Positions 1 to 8,479 of a stretch of 64,000 nt of DNA are shown here, piece by piece. Origin of the DNA: Pantoea sp. Lij88 (lineage in GTDB: Bacteria; Pseudomonadota; Gammaproteobacteria; Enterobacterales; Enterobacteriaceae); contig NZ_CP118267.1 of the NCBI RefSeq assembly GCF_030062155.1, positions 248,001 through 312,000 of the forward strand, read 5' to 3'. How positions within the stretch are numbered: the stretch's first letter is position 1; the number at the start of each line of letters is the position of its first letter. Position numbers and translations under genes: made by a program. The notes beneath the pieces are model-generated. The model ran no database searches. It was not told the origin of the DNA and worked only from the letters and a program-made list of their open reading frames with translations.

Positions 1-1776
1 ACTCTCCGCCGGTGCCAGGCTCGCCAGCGCCGCAAATGACACGGCCCGGTCGCTGCGCTGATTATGCTGCACCCCGTCGCCTTTCAGCGTCAGCTGGGAC
101 ACGGGCGTTCCCTGCAGCGGCGACTGTGGCAGCTCACTGGCCAGCTTCAGTAGATGGTCCCGCATACGTTTAGCGGTGTCGTCTACCGCAGCGGTTACGT
201 TGCCCGCCAGCTGCGATCCCCCTGCCACACCCGCTCGCGGCAGCTCGGTATCACCCAGCTGAACCTCAATGGTGGTGGAGGCGACGCCCAGAATGTCGGC
301 GGCGGTCTGCGCCAGAATGGTATAGGTGCCGGTGCCGATATCTGCACCGCCGCACTGCACCACAAAGGTTCCCTGCGGCGTCAGGATGATCTTCGCCTCG
401 GCGGGCAGTTTGTTGACCGGATAGGTGCCGGAAGCCATACCCCAGCCAATCAGTTCACGCCCTTCGCGCATCGACCGTGGCGTCATGATCCGCTGGTCCC
501 AGCCAAAGGCTTCCGCCCCTTTCTGATAGGCCTCTTTAAGACGTCGTGAACTCCACGGCAGATCGAGCTGATAATCTTTATCTGCCCAGTTGCGCAGGCG
601 CAGTTCCAGCGGATCGATGTTCAGGGCATAGGCCATCTCATCCATCGCGACTTCCAGCCCAAAGGCGCTGGGGTTTTCACCTGGCGCGCGCATCCAGCCT
701 GGCGTGACGGTGTTGATCGGCCTGATCTGATGCTGAGCGGAGACGTTCTCTACCGCATACATACGGGCGGTCACTTTGCTGCAGTTCTCGGCGAACACGT
801 CGATGAGTGACGTTTCACTGAAACTGCGCTGGATAATCGCCTGGATTTTGCCGTCACGGGATGCGCCCAGCTCCAGCTGCTGCGAGGTGGCAGCACGTCC
901 GCCGAGGCCGGTAAAGGTCTGCGGACGGGTCAGCGACACTTTAATCGGGCGGTTGAGCGCCCGCGACGCCACACTCGCCAGCGCGACGTGGGTGTAAGGC
1001 ACCGGCTTGGAGCCAAATCCGCCGCCGACATAAGGCGAGATGATGCGCACGTCTTCAACGTCAATGCCCATCCACTCGGCGATTTCCACCTGCGCGCCCG
1101 CTACCCACTGGCTCGGCTCCCAGACGGTGATGCGTCCATTCTGCCACTGCGCCACACAGGCATGCGGTTCCATCGGCATGTTGTATTCACGCGGTGTGGT
1201 GTAGCGCTGGCTCAGACGCACTTCGGCCTGCTGCATCGCTACCTGCGCGTCGCCCATATCGATATCCTGCTTCGGGAGCGGTTTCGGCTCGACGCCCTCA
1301 TCGGTAGCAAAAATCAGCGCGGGTGAGGTTTCATAGTCAATTTCCACCAGCGAGGCGGCATAGGTCGCCTGCTCAAACGTTTCTGCGACAACCAGACCGA
1401 TGTTCTGACCGTTGTGAATTATCACATCGTCCTGAATCGGGGTGTAGGTTGTCTGCGCCGCGCCGCCGTCGGCAATCGCGGTGGGTTTGTTAATCTTCAG
1501 CGTGTTCAGATGGGTATAAACCGCCAGCACGCCTGAGGCCTGCTGCGCCTTTTCTGTCGACATCCGGCTGATACGACCGCTGGCGACAGTAGACTGAATC
1601 ACCACGCCATAGAGCGGATTTTCCGGCTGATGTTCAAGCGCATAACGCGCTTCACCGGTGACTTTCACTTTGCCGTCGCCACGCGAGCGTGCGGCGCCCA
1701 GCCCTTCAATGGGTTGTTCTGCTGCTGAGTTCACCGTCTGAACATCCGGACGCGCCTTGTCGTTTACGTCACTCAT
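1..1776 (-). CDS. Molybdopterin-binding subunit of xanthine dehydrogenase/aldehyde oxidase family (partial)
   Basis: Large subunit of a three-part molybdenum hydroxylase; it holds the molybdenum cofactor and oxidises the substrate. The start is at 1776 and the gene runs off the left edge, so only the first 592 codons are here; the E. coli relative PaoC (YagR) has a little over 700. The family's glycine-rich cofactor loop is visible as GGGFGSKP near residue 250. Its ATG overlaps the stop of the FAD-subunit gene, so the three genes form one coupled operon in the order FeS, FAD, Mo. The substrate, probably an aldehyde or N-heterocycle, is not determined by the sequence. A maturation gene of the XdhC/PaoD type may lie beyond the window. 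Confidence 0.9.
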   Translation of the reverse strand, partial: MSDVNDKARPDVQTVNSAAEQPIEGLGAARSRGDGKVKVTGEARYALEHQPENPLYGVVIQSTVASGRISRMSTEKAQQASGVLAVYTHLNTLKINKPTAIADGGAAQTTYTPIQDDVIIHNGQNIGLVVAETFEQATYAASLVEIDYETSPALIFATDEGVEPKPLPKQDIDMGDAQVAMQQAEVRLSQRYTTPREYNMPMEPHACVAQWQNGRITVWEPSQWVAGAQVEIAEWMGIDVEDVRIISPYVGGGFGSKPVPYTHVALASVASRALNRPIKVSLTRPQTFTGLGGRAATSQQLELGASRDGKIQAIIQRSFSETSLIDVFAENCSKVTARMYAVENVSAQHQIRPINTVTPGWMRAPGENPSAFGLEVAMDEMAYALNIDPLELRLRNWADKDYQLDLPWSSRRLKEAYQKGAEAFGWDQRIMTPRSMREGRELIGWGMASGTYPVNKLPAEAKIILTPQGTFVVQCGGADIGTGTYTILAQTAADILGVASTTIEVQLGDTELPRAGVAGGSQLAGNVTAAVDDTAKRMRDHLLKLASELPQSPLQGTPVSQLTLKGDGVQHNQRSDRAVSFAALASLAPAES

Positions 1777-2765
1777 GCGGTTTCTCCTGCTGCCATCAGC
1801 GCGCGGGCAATCACACGCGGCGCCAGTTTGACTTTATAGGCGTTATGCGTCAGCGCCTGCGTTTCCTGAGTAATCCGTTCTGCGGCCTGGAACACCGTCT
1901 CTTCATTGAACGGCTGGCCTTCGAGCGCCTGCTCCACTGACCTGACCCGCCAGGGTTTGGTCGCCACACCGCCCAGCGCGATATGCACCTGACGCATCAC
2001 ACCGTTTTCCAGCGTGAAGCCTGCGGCTGCGCTGGCTGCAGCAAACTCATAGGAGCTGCGGTCGCGGACTTTGAGATAGTGAGAGTGACGGAGTGATTCG
2101 GTTTGCGGCACTTCAATGGCTACAATGATTTCGTCGTCGCGCAGATCGTGTTCACGATCGGGCGTGTCACCTGGCAGCAGGAAGAAATCATCAATAGCGA
2201 TGCGGCGCGTTTCGCCCTGCTGATTCTGCAGGACCACGATGGCATCAAACGCCACCAGCGCGACCGCAAGATCGCCGGGATAGACTGCGATGCAGCTGTC
2301 GCTGGCACCCAGAATGGCATGGTTGCTGTTAACGCCATCCAGTGCAGCGCAGCCGGAGCCCGGATTGCGTTTATTGCAGGCGCTAAAGGTCGCCGGATCG
2401 CGGTAATAGGCACAACGGGTGCGCTGACGTAAATTACCGCCCAGCGACGCCATGTTACGAATCTGTGGAGAGGCGGCCTGCCAAAGGCTGCCATAAATGG
2501 CTGGTGCTCGCTGCTGGCAGTCGGGATGATCCGCCAGCTGGCTCATGGTGACCAGCGCGCCGGCCGTGATTTTATCCTCGTCAAACTGCAGATTTTTCAG
2601 CTCCGTTAATCCGCTGATGCCGATTAACTGCGGTGGCGTGAAGACGCCACACTTCATCAAGTCGAGCTGCGTGGTGCCGCCTGCCAGCAACTGGCTGCCT
2701 GACTGCTGTTTCAGGGATGCGGCCTGCTGAGGAGACTGCGCGACTTTCCAGCTGAATTCATTCAT
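1773..2765 (-). CDS. FAD-binding subunit of molybdenum hydroxylase, with extra Fe-S cysteines
   Basis: Middle subunit of the molybdenum hydroxylase, passing electrons from the [2Fe-2S] subunit to FAD. It has 330 residues, near the length of E. coli PaoB (YagS). The N-terminal FAD loop LLAGGTTQLD lies at residues 27-36 and SLGGNLRQ at about 107-114. Just after this come cysteines C118, C130, C139 and C158, including the CNKRNPGSGC stretch. That pattern matches the insertion which binds a [4Fe-4S] cluster in PaoB-type and 4-hydroxybenzoyl-CoA reductase-type flavoproteins; cluster binding here is inferred. Translation is coupled at both ends by ATGA-type overlaps with its neighbours. Confidence 0.92.
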   Translation of the reverse strand: MNEFSWKVAQSPQQAASLKQQSGSQLLAGGTTQLDLMKCGVFTPPQLIGISGLTELKNLQFDEDKITAGALVTMSQLADHPDCQQRAPAIYGSLWQAASPQIRNMASLGGNLRQRTRCAYYRDPATFSACNKRNPGSGCAALDGVNSNHAILGASDSCIAVYPGDLAVALVAFDAIVVLQNQQGETRRIAIDDFFLLPGDTPDREHDLRDDEIIVAIEVPQTESLRHSHYLKVRDRSSYEFAAASAAAGFTLENGVMRQVHIALGGVATKPWRVRSVEQALEGQPFNEETVFQAAERITQETQALTHNAYKVKLAPRVIARALMAAGETA

Positions 2766-3250
2766 GCGGACTCCTTCGCCATCTCTGCTGCGGCCTGTTT
2801 AATCGCATCGACGATGTGGGGATAAGCCCCACAACGGCAGAGATTGCCGCTCATGTATTCGCGGATCTCATCGTCTGAACCGGCATGACCTTCTTTGATG
2901 CAGGCGACGGCGGACATAATCTGTCCCGGCGTGCAGTAGCCACACTGGAAGGCATCATTTTCCATAAAGCAGCGCTGCACCGGATGCAGTTCACCCTCGG
3001 TGGAGGCCAGCCCTTCAATGCTGGTGACTTCAGCGCCATCCGCCTGTGCCGCCAGCGTCAGGCAACTCAGTACCCGCTGACCATTGATCAGCACCGTACA
3101 GGCACCACACTGCCCCTGATCACACCCTTTTTTGGTGCCGGTCAGGTTCAGATGCTCGCGCAGCGCGTCGAGCAGCGTGACACGCGGATCGACATGCATC
3201 TGCTTCGACTGGCCATTAACCTGCATTGTTAGCGATATTTTTTCCGACAT
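2762..3250 (-). CDS. [2Fe-2S] iron-sulfur subunit of molybdenum hydroxylase
   Basis: Small electron-transfer subunit with two [2Fe-2S] clusters, 162 residues. The plant-ferredoxin-like first cluster is seen as C43, C48, C51 (CDQGQCGAC) and C63. The second is in the helical domain, as CGYCTPG followed by CRCG. It is the first gene of the operon. E. coli PaoA is longer because it carries a Tat export signal; this protein starts directly with the ferredoxin fold and shows no twin-arginine leader, so the enzyme is probably cytoplasmic. That is why no pao gene symbol is given, although the FAD subunit resembles PaoB. Confidence 0.93.
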   Translation of the reverse strand: MSEKISLTMQVNGQSKQMHVDPRVTLLDALREHLNLTGTKKGCDQGQCGACTVLINGQRVLSCLTLAAQADGAEVTSIEGLASTEGELHPVQRCFMENDAFQCGYCTPGQIMSAVACIKEGHAGSDDEIREYMSGNLCRCGAYPHIVDAIKQAAAEMAKESA

Positions 3251-3744
3251 TGTCTGCTTCCCATTGTTGTGGGCTAAAAGATGAATTTTTATTGGTATTT
3301 TTGACGGGAGTTAAATCGGGGAAAATTTTGATAACCCTAATCTTTACGCGCGTATCTCTGCCTTTAGGTTTAGCAGCTTTTTGGGGATCTGGTGGGGAAG
3401 TCGGGAAAAGTCAGCGTTATCTGAGGTGGAAACCGAGATTAATGGCAAAAAATGGGGGCGGGCTTTGACATTAAGATATTGATTAGATTATGTTTACCCC
3501 GTGTATTTATGACTGTGACCTCCTAAAGGCTGAAATGCCCGTCTCATAAGGCATGCGGTGAAAAGCACAGCGTTCATAGTGAATATCAGGTTTGATGCCA
3601 CGCCGGACAGCGAATCGGCAGGTAATCCAACATTTCGTTGGCTATACTCCGCACATTCTGTACTGGACAAATGCTTACGTTGTAAAAAATTGGCACAATA
3701 ACCTCTTAGAGAACCTCCTGGAGCAAATAAAGATCTATCTCAAA
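3251..3744. other. Intergenic stretch upstream of the molybdenum hydroxylase operon
   Basis: About 490 bases with no ORF I would defend. It must hold the promoter of the minus-strand molybdenum hydroxylase operon near 3251-3400. Base composition turns AT-rich from about 3270, which marks entry into the accessory patch that follows. Confidence 0.5.
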
Positions 3745-4104
3745 ATGTCGATAACCATCCTGAAAACAGATAAATCCCGGCACTTAAATCATTGGAAAAG
3801 TAAATTGAGATTTTTAACACTATTTATACTACTTTTTGCTATTACTTCACATGCTGAAGAGAATGATTTTGGTCCACCAATCGCCTTATGCCTTAACAAA
3901 CATACTATTCCATATATCAATACAACGTCTCCTGCTGAGAATATTGTTAATGATGCTTACAAAGCGTGCAAGGGTGCTGTTGATGACTGGAACAAAGAGC
4001 GAGCATCTTTACCCAGAGAAATGGTAATCAAGCAGAATAAGGAGTTTCGGGACATGTATATCAGGATGATTGAGATCCGTCGTAAACAGATCCAAAAAAA
4101 ATAA
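3745..4104 (+). CDS. Small secreted protein of unknown function
   Basis: I do not recognise this family. A hydrophobic segment (LRFLTLFILLFAITSHA) is followed by AEEN, a plausible signal peptide ending at an A-x-A type site, so the mature protein should be periplasmic, about 83 residues and rich in lysine and arginine at its end. Two cysteines in the mature part (in ALCLNK and YKACKG) could pair. The start is uncertain. The ATG at 3745 has no clear ribosome site, whereas a TTG at 3805 is preceded by GGAAAAG at good spacing and would give a compact 17-residue signal peptide. An ATG at 3592 seems too far upstream. Low GC suggests an acquired gene. Confidence 0.5.
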   Translation: MSITILKTDKSRHLNHWKSKLRFLTLFILLFAITSHAEENDFGPPIALCLNKHTIPYINTTSPAENIVNDAYKACKGAVDDWNKERASLPREMVIKQNKEFRDMYIRMIEIRRKQIQKK

Positions 4105-4225
4105 GTAGATGATTATTCAAGGCTCATTCAGCGTATACGACATCGGCTGATTAGATGTAAGAAGTCATCGTTGATAACCGGGATATTTCCGGAAGAAGAC
4201 AGCGATAAAATAAATTGGAGAAAAC

Positions 4226-4530
4226 ATGTTTACCCAAGAATTCATAAATGAAGAAGGTAATAAGTTTATCCTTATAGCCAGCCACAGTCTGGAATTAACG
4301 CAATCTGTAAAATTCAGCAATGAGTATATGCTTGCCAGAATATCCTACGGACGATCATAGCTTCCACCTCACTTTAGAACGTGCAGAGTCATCTATGATA
4401 TCAGTGGACAATCGTTCGCTGATGTTGTACTGGCTGAGAATAATCGCGCGCTTAAGCAGGTGGCCATTATGGAGTCCAAACACTGATAGCCTTACAGTTA
4501 ATTCTGAATGAAGACCTTAAAAAGATATAG
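4226..4530 (+). pseudogene. Broken small gene (in-frame amber stop and a frameshift)
   Basis: An ATG at 4226 preceded by GGAG opens a frame of 44 codons that ends at TAG (4358-4360). The same frame stays open beyond that stop to 4486 and reads like protein (CRVIYDISGQSF, then ALKQVAIMESKH). A one-base shift there recovers LIALQLILNEDLKKI and a natural end at 4530. The simplest reading is a gene of about 100 codons with one nonsense mutation and one frameshift. I do not recognise the family; small proteins of this kind near other debris are often orphan immunity or effector-associated genes, but that is only a guess. Confidence 0.45.
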
Positions 4531-4719
4531 AGTGTGTTGGGATCACTCGTATCTGAATGTAAACTTTACAGTGTTCAAGGGCTTTATTGGTATTTCGATT
4601 CCGGAACAATATATTTCTTTAATGGGTGAGGACGTTATTAAAAAAAAATTAAAAAACTGAAACATTTTGACCTATGGCAGGGATCATGGCAACAGGCTGA
4701 ACGAAGCTGGTTGTGGTGA
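4531..4719 (+). pseudogene. C-terminal remnant of a second small gene
   Basis: Directly after the previous remnant, protein-like text appears in pieces across frames: VSECKLYSVQGLYWYFDSGT (about 4550-4610), then GEDVIKKKLK, then KLKHFDLWQGSWQQ ending RSWLW and TGA at 4717-4719. The breaks sit at 4625-4630 and in the A-tracts at 4645-4665, which are typical slippage sites. This looks like the decayed 3' end of a gene lost by frameshifts. The family is not recognised. Confidence 0.35.
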
Positions 4720-4867
4720 AATGTTGCCTCTTGCGATTAGCCGAAATCTTTTAGTAGCTTGAAAATCAGCAAAATTATAAATAAGGAGATCATCGCCCTG
4801 TTTAAAACTGGTCACCTCGCTTTAACTCGCCAATGAAGCGGCTATTTACCTCGTAATTTACTGGATT

Positions 4868-5305
4868 TTATAATGATTTTCTCATAAATATCCGGCTTGT
4901 TCCCTCAGGCTCGCAGTCAATACGTCCAAACTCTTCCCAGCCGTTCTTTTTGTAAAAATCAGGAGCCTGAAAGCTTATTGTGTATAAAAAAGCTGCAGTA
5001 CACCCTCTTCTTCGACCTTCATTCTCGAAACGATTAAGGATATCTGTACCAAGCCCCATTTTCCGCAACTCTGGAGGAAGAAAGAAAAGATCAATGAAAA
5101 GGAGACCCAGTGACGAACGCCCCTGCATTCCTCCAAGTACTTCACCCGTTTTAGTTGATTTTATTAATACAGACAATGGTTTACGGTCATTAATTCCCGT
5201 CATTAAATCGTTGAAAGCATTAAGTCCTTCTTCAATAGCCAATGATTTTTCTGTATCCATATTTTCACAAATTTCGAAATTTAACTTACTATCACTGCTA
5301 TTCAT
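4868..5305 (-). CDS. GNAT family N-acetyltransferase
   Basis: A 145-residue single-domain GNAT enzyme, which transfers an acetyl group from acetyl-CoA to an amine. The acetyl-CoA pyrophosphate loop is visible as LRKMGLGTDIL around residues 95-105, preceded by the beta-strand LLFIDLFFLPPE, and the C-terminal FYKKNGWEEFGR is the usual 'F-Y-x-x-x-G-F/W' end of the fold. The substrate cannot be told from sequence; small GNATs of this size include toxin-like, antibiotic-modifying and metabolic types. It stands alone on the minus strand in an AT-rich patch, which suggests transfer. Confidence 0.85.
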   Translation of the reverse strand: MNSSDSKLNFEICENMDTEKSLAIEEGLNAFNDLMTGINDRKPLSVLIKSTKTGEVLGGMQGRSSLGLLFIDLFFLPPELRKMGLGTDILNRFENEGRRRGCTAAFLYTISFQAPDFYKKNGWEEFGRIDCEPEGTSRIFMRKSL

Positions 5306-5581
5306 TTCAAAGATCCTATTTAGTCGTACAAATCACTGTCTGAATATACAGATAAAGGTCCTTGTTTCCAGCCTTATTTTTCTGTTTTGTCTGCTATTTG
5401 CGCTAATGTGGCTCAATGTCTCCTTTTGGTACGAAGCAGGCGTGTACTTCAGGGCTATTAGTGCGCTACGAGCAAGAAGGGACATGATTATCTGCAATTT
5501 TGGTCGAGAATCTATGCTCTTAGAAAACTATCGCCGCCTAAGCGTCCAGATTTACCTTTTGTTATAAAGGAAGTAACACTA

Positions 5582-6022
5582 ATGAATATAAATATCAGAC
5601 CCGCTCAATTATCCGATGTTGAGAGTATTTTCACTGTCAGAACATCTGTTAACGAAAATCACCTGGGCCGTGAAGAGATGCGGAAGATGGGCATCACTGA
5701 AAGTAGCGTGGGGGATATGATCGAAAAGAGTTATTGCACATGGGTTGCAACAAATGATGAAGAAGTGGTCGGTTTTTCGATGATTTTAACGGAGAAAGGC
5801 TGTCTTTATGGTCTTTTTGTTCTGCCTGCCTATGAAGGCAGAGGCATCGGACGCAGACTGACCCTGCTGGCGGAACAGGAGTTGTTCAGACATCACGACA
5901 TTGCCTGGCTGGAAACGGATGGAAATAGCCGCGCCGCGAAATTCTATATGCAACTCGGCTGGGGCAATAAGACAAAGATAGATGGCGATTTTATCCGGTT
6001 AGAGAAGCATCGGGATGCCTGA
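5582..6022 (+). CDS. GNAT family N-acetyltransferase
   Basis: A 146-residue acetyl-CoA-dependent N-acetyltransferase. The N-terminus IRPAQLSDVESIF is the classic opening of the fold. The cofactor loop is YEGRGIGRRLTLLAE (about residues 84-98), and the end AAKFYMQLGWGNK is the standard last helix and strand. A ribosome site (AAGGAAG) sits 8 bases before the ATG. It is transcribed away from the minus-strand GNAT gene at 4868-5305, but the two proteins are clearly different subfamilies and not a recent duplication. Substrate unknown. Confidence 0.87.
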   Translation: MNINIRPAQLSDVESIFTVRTSVNENHLGREEMRKMGITESSVGDMIEKSYCTWVATNDEEVVGFSMILTEKGCLYGLFVLPAYEGRGIGRRLTLLAEQELFRHHDIAWLETDGNSRAAKFYMQLGWGNKTKIDGDFIRLEKHRDA

Positions 6023-6384
6023 ATTTCTTCCACACTCATCGGGTTTCACTTCAGGCCCCAGTAAGCTTAACGTATTTGTCCTGAGGCAAAATATGTCATT
6101 GCCAGTTTGAATGACGAGACGTAAAAAGGATTATTTCAAAGGCTATCCATATTTTGCTGGAGGTTTTATAAATCCTCACCCAATCATGATGTCAGCGATA
6201 TTAGGCGCTTAGTCATAATTAGATAAACGTGACAAAATTACAGGGATATTTGAATGGTGATGAGCTTCCACCGATAAGATGTTGCTTCACTGAACTCACA
6301 ACACTCATTTCACGATTACCACAGACTGAAAAATCGCGATAGCCCATTACAGCCATGAATCCCTGATGCCCTGCTCGTTTTACA
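6023..6384. other. Intergenic, no gene seen
   Basis: About 360 AT-rich bases between convergent genes. I see no ORF with a ribosome site and no strong hairpin followed by a T-run. Confidence 0.5.
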
Positions 6385-7638
6385 TTACGCATCCTGCAGA
6401 CGCGCGAGCATGCGGTTTCTGTAAGCGTAGATGATTGCGCATAGCAACAGGCTGAGCAACGCAGTACAGATAAAGACTCCTGCCCCGGTCATCGCCAGCA
6501 TCACTCCACCGATTAACGGCCCGACAGCGATCCCCAGTGTCGATAGCATAGAGGCACCCAGGTAGGCGCCACGATGCTCTGCCGGGGCCAGCTGATCGAG
6601 CAAAATGTTCAGGTTTGGCATCAGAATCGCTTCTCCCACACTGAACACACTGGTCACGGTAAGCCAAAGCCAGATCTCCGTTGAACGTGTACAAAAAAAG
6701 CAGATCTGCGATAGCGCGAAAATAAATCCACCGATAAGAATGCGTTTCGGCAGGGAAATGGCGGCAAGAAACCGCATGATAAACGTCTGAAACACCAGAA
6801 CGGTGCAGGCATTTGTCACCAGTATCAGTGTAATCAGCTTAATCGCAGCGTTGCCATTAAGTAACAGGAGGTATTGCGGCAGAATGGCTTCGTAGTGGAT
6901 AAAAATCACACTGCACAAAATGCTGCACAGTAGCGCCGCAATATAAATTTTATCTCTCGCAATGATGCCAATGACCTGATGCAGTTTAACCGTTACCCCG
7001 CTCCCATCCTGCGGCTCATTCAGCAGTTTTCCTGCGGGGATAAACAGCAGCACATAAACGAAAAAAGGAATATAGGTCAGCCCGGTGATCAGAAAGGTGC
7101 CCTTTTGTGAGGTCAGGCCAAATGCAATTCCGACCAGCGGACCGAATACCGCCGCGACGTTAATAAGGTAATAGCGCATTTGCAGGGCAAGCGCACGGCG
7201 ACGGCGGTCCACCAGCAAATCACTCATCAGTGCGCGCAGCGGCGGATCAACCCATGCAAAGGAAACGCCAATAACCATCAGGCCAGTAATAAACAGCCCC
7301 ATCCCGTCGGCCTGCGCAAGAAGACTATATCCCAGAGCTGAAAACCCGCAGCCCAGCATAAGAATGACGCGTCGTCCCAGTCTGTCTGAAATCTGCCCAC
7401 CGTACATGCCGAGCACCACCGAGAACAGTGCGCTGCTGGTCATTGCCACGCCAATGGCGATCGGCGACATATGATAATTCTGCGTCATGATTACGGCGAT
7501 AAATGGCCAGGCCATGAAATAGCTGAAGCGTATGACCAGCGTAAAAAAGAGCAGCGCATGGACTGTCGCCGGAAAAGATTTCAGCGTCCGGAATAATCCC
7601 GATTCCGGACACTCCTCAGCGGCAGGTCTGGTAGTCAT
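6385..7638 (-). CDS. Major facilitator superfamily transporter, drug-efflux type
   Basis: A 417-residue inner-membrane transporter with twelve predicted hydrophobic segments. The loop between helices 2 and 3 carries the MFS signature GGQISDRLGRRVI (about residues 80-92). WVDPPLRALMSDLL after helix 4 resembles the MdtH/drug:H+ antiporter group, which makes efflux of a small compound the likeliest role. I do not assign a symbol because similarity to MdtH is only general. It stands alone with about 420 bases of non-coding DNA upstream, so it has its own promoter. No adjacent regulator is apparent. Confidence 0.85.
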   Translation of the reverse strand: MTTRPAAEECPESGLFRTLKSFPATVHALLFFTLVIRFSYFMAWPFIAVIMTQNYHMSPIAIGVAMTSSALFSVVLGMYGGQISDRLGRRVILMLGCGFSALGYSLLAQADGMGLFITGLMVIGVSFAWVDPPLRALMSDLLVDRRRRALALQMRYYLINVAAVFGPLVGIAFGLTSQKGTFLITGLTYIPFFVYVLLFIPAGKLLNEPQDGSGVTVKLHQVIGIIARDKIYIAALLCSILCSVIFIHYEAILPQYLLLLNGNAAIKLITLILVTNACTVLVFQTFIMRFLAAISLPKRILIGGFIFALSQICFFCTRSTEIWLWLTVTSVFSVGEAILMPNLNILLDQLAPAEHRGAYLGASMLSTLGIAVGPLIGGVMLAMTGAGVFICTALLSLLLCAIIYAYRNRMLARLQDA

Positions 7639-8059
7639 AAAATATCCTTATTCTGTTCCTGTGGATGCACTGGACTGCGTCAGCGCATAACTCATTAAAT
7701 AGTAATAAGATTATTCCTCATGACGCGCAACCCAAATGTTAATTAATTGTTTAATTCCCCAGCTTGTAAGGTAAAGGCCCCTGTTCGAAGAGCAATATAA
7801 GGAAAACAGTAAAGCAGGGAATTAAATGCGGAGGTTACTGCTGAGAGTAAAAGTGATCCGTAACCGGAGCAGGTCTGGTGAGCTTTTAATCTCACTTTCA
7901 GACGTCTGTACGGTGAAGAAATGTGAAAAATGGTGATGACCGAAAATAGCGTGGGCGAGATTAAAAAGGGATGTTGCGGATTTATACGCGAGAGACAGGT
8001 GCAGTAAACGCAATGCGGAGTTAATCCCATCCGCATTGCGTTACCGCGTATTAACACGC
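7639..8059. other. Intergenic, no gene seen
   Basis: Upstream of the MFS gene and downstream of the DUF1471 gene. An open frame at 7743-8057 on the minus strand has cysteine-rich unlikely composition and no ribosome site, so I leave it out. Confidence 0.45.
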
Positions 8060-8317
8060 TTATTTATAAATATCAGCAGTGCCAGACAGAACGTTATTGC
8101 CACCCATTGCCACGATACGGTAACTGCTGGCCCCCGCCGCCTGTGCTTTAGCTGCCAGGTTAGCGTTAAGTTCGCAAAGTGTAGTCGAGCCGCTGCTGTC
8201 AGAAATGCGACCGATAAGGGTCTTACCTTGTGACATGGTGGTTTCCATTGCTGCAAAGCTGGATACAGAAACGGAACCAGGAATGACTGATGCCAGAATC
8301 ATTTTCACGTTTTTCAT
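8060..8317 (-). CDS. DUF1471 (BhsA/McbA/YdgH-like) periplasmic stress protein
   Basis: An 85-residue protein with a signal peptide (MKNVKMILASVIPGSVSVSS then FAAM) and one DUF1471 domain. The family ending is clear: TLCELNANLAAKAQAAGASS followed by YRIVAMGGNN and GTADIYK. Members are small secreted proteins made under envelope, acid, oxidative or copper stress and linked to biofilm control. The gene lies 162 bases downstream of the sensor kinase gene on the same strand, far enough for its own promoter. A link to that two-component system is possible but not shown. Confidence 0.88.
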   Translation of the reverse strand: MKNVKMILASVIPGSVSVSSFAAMETTMSQGKTLIGRISDSSGSTTLCELNANLAAKAQAAGASSYRIVAMGGNNVLSGTADIYK

Positions 8318-8479
8318 ATGTCACCTCAGAGAGTGAAATTCGCCGGGGGAAGCAAGCATCAACCGTTGCTGCCCGATGTAAGAATTACACCACCGCAATG
8401 TATCGGTAACATATCGACCAGGGGGGAAAAGTGTACCAGGGTTTTCGCTTTTTACCGCTATTGCACACTGCGATACAAA

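Noticed and set aside
3226..3468. 80-codon plus-strand frame overlapping the start of the FeS-subunit gene
   Set aside because: No ribosome site, overlaps a strongly supported gene and its promoter, and the text has no family features.
7743..8057. 104-codon minus-strand frame upstream of the MFS gene
   Set aside because: Cysteine- and serine-rich random-looking composition, no ribosome site, no coupling to neighbours.
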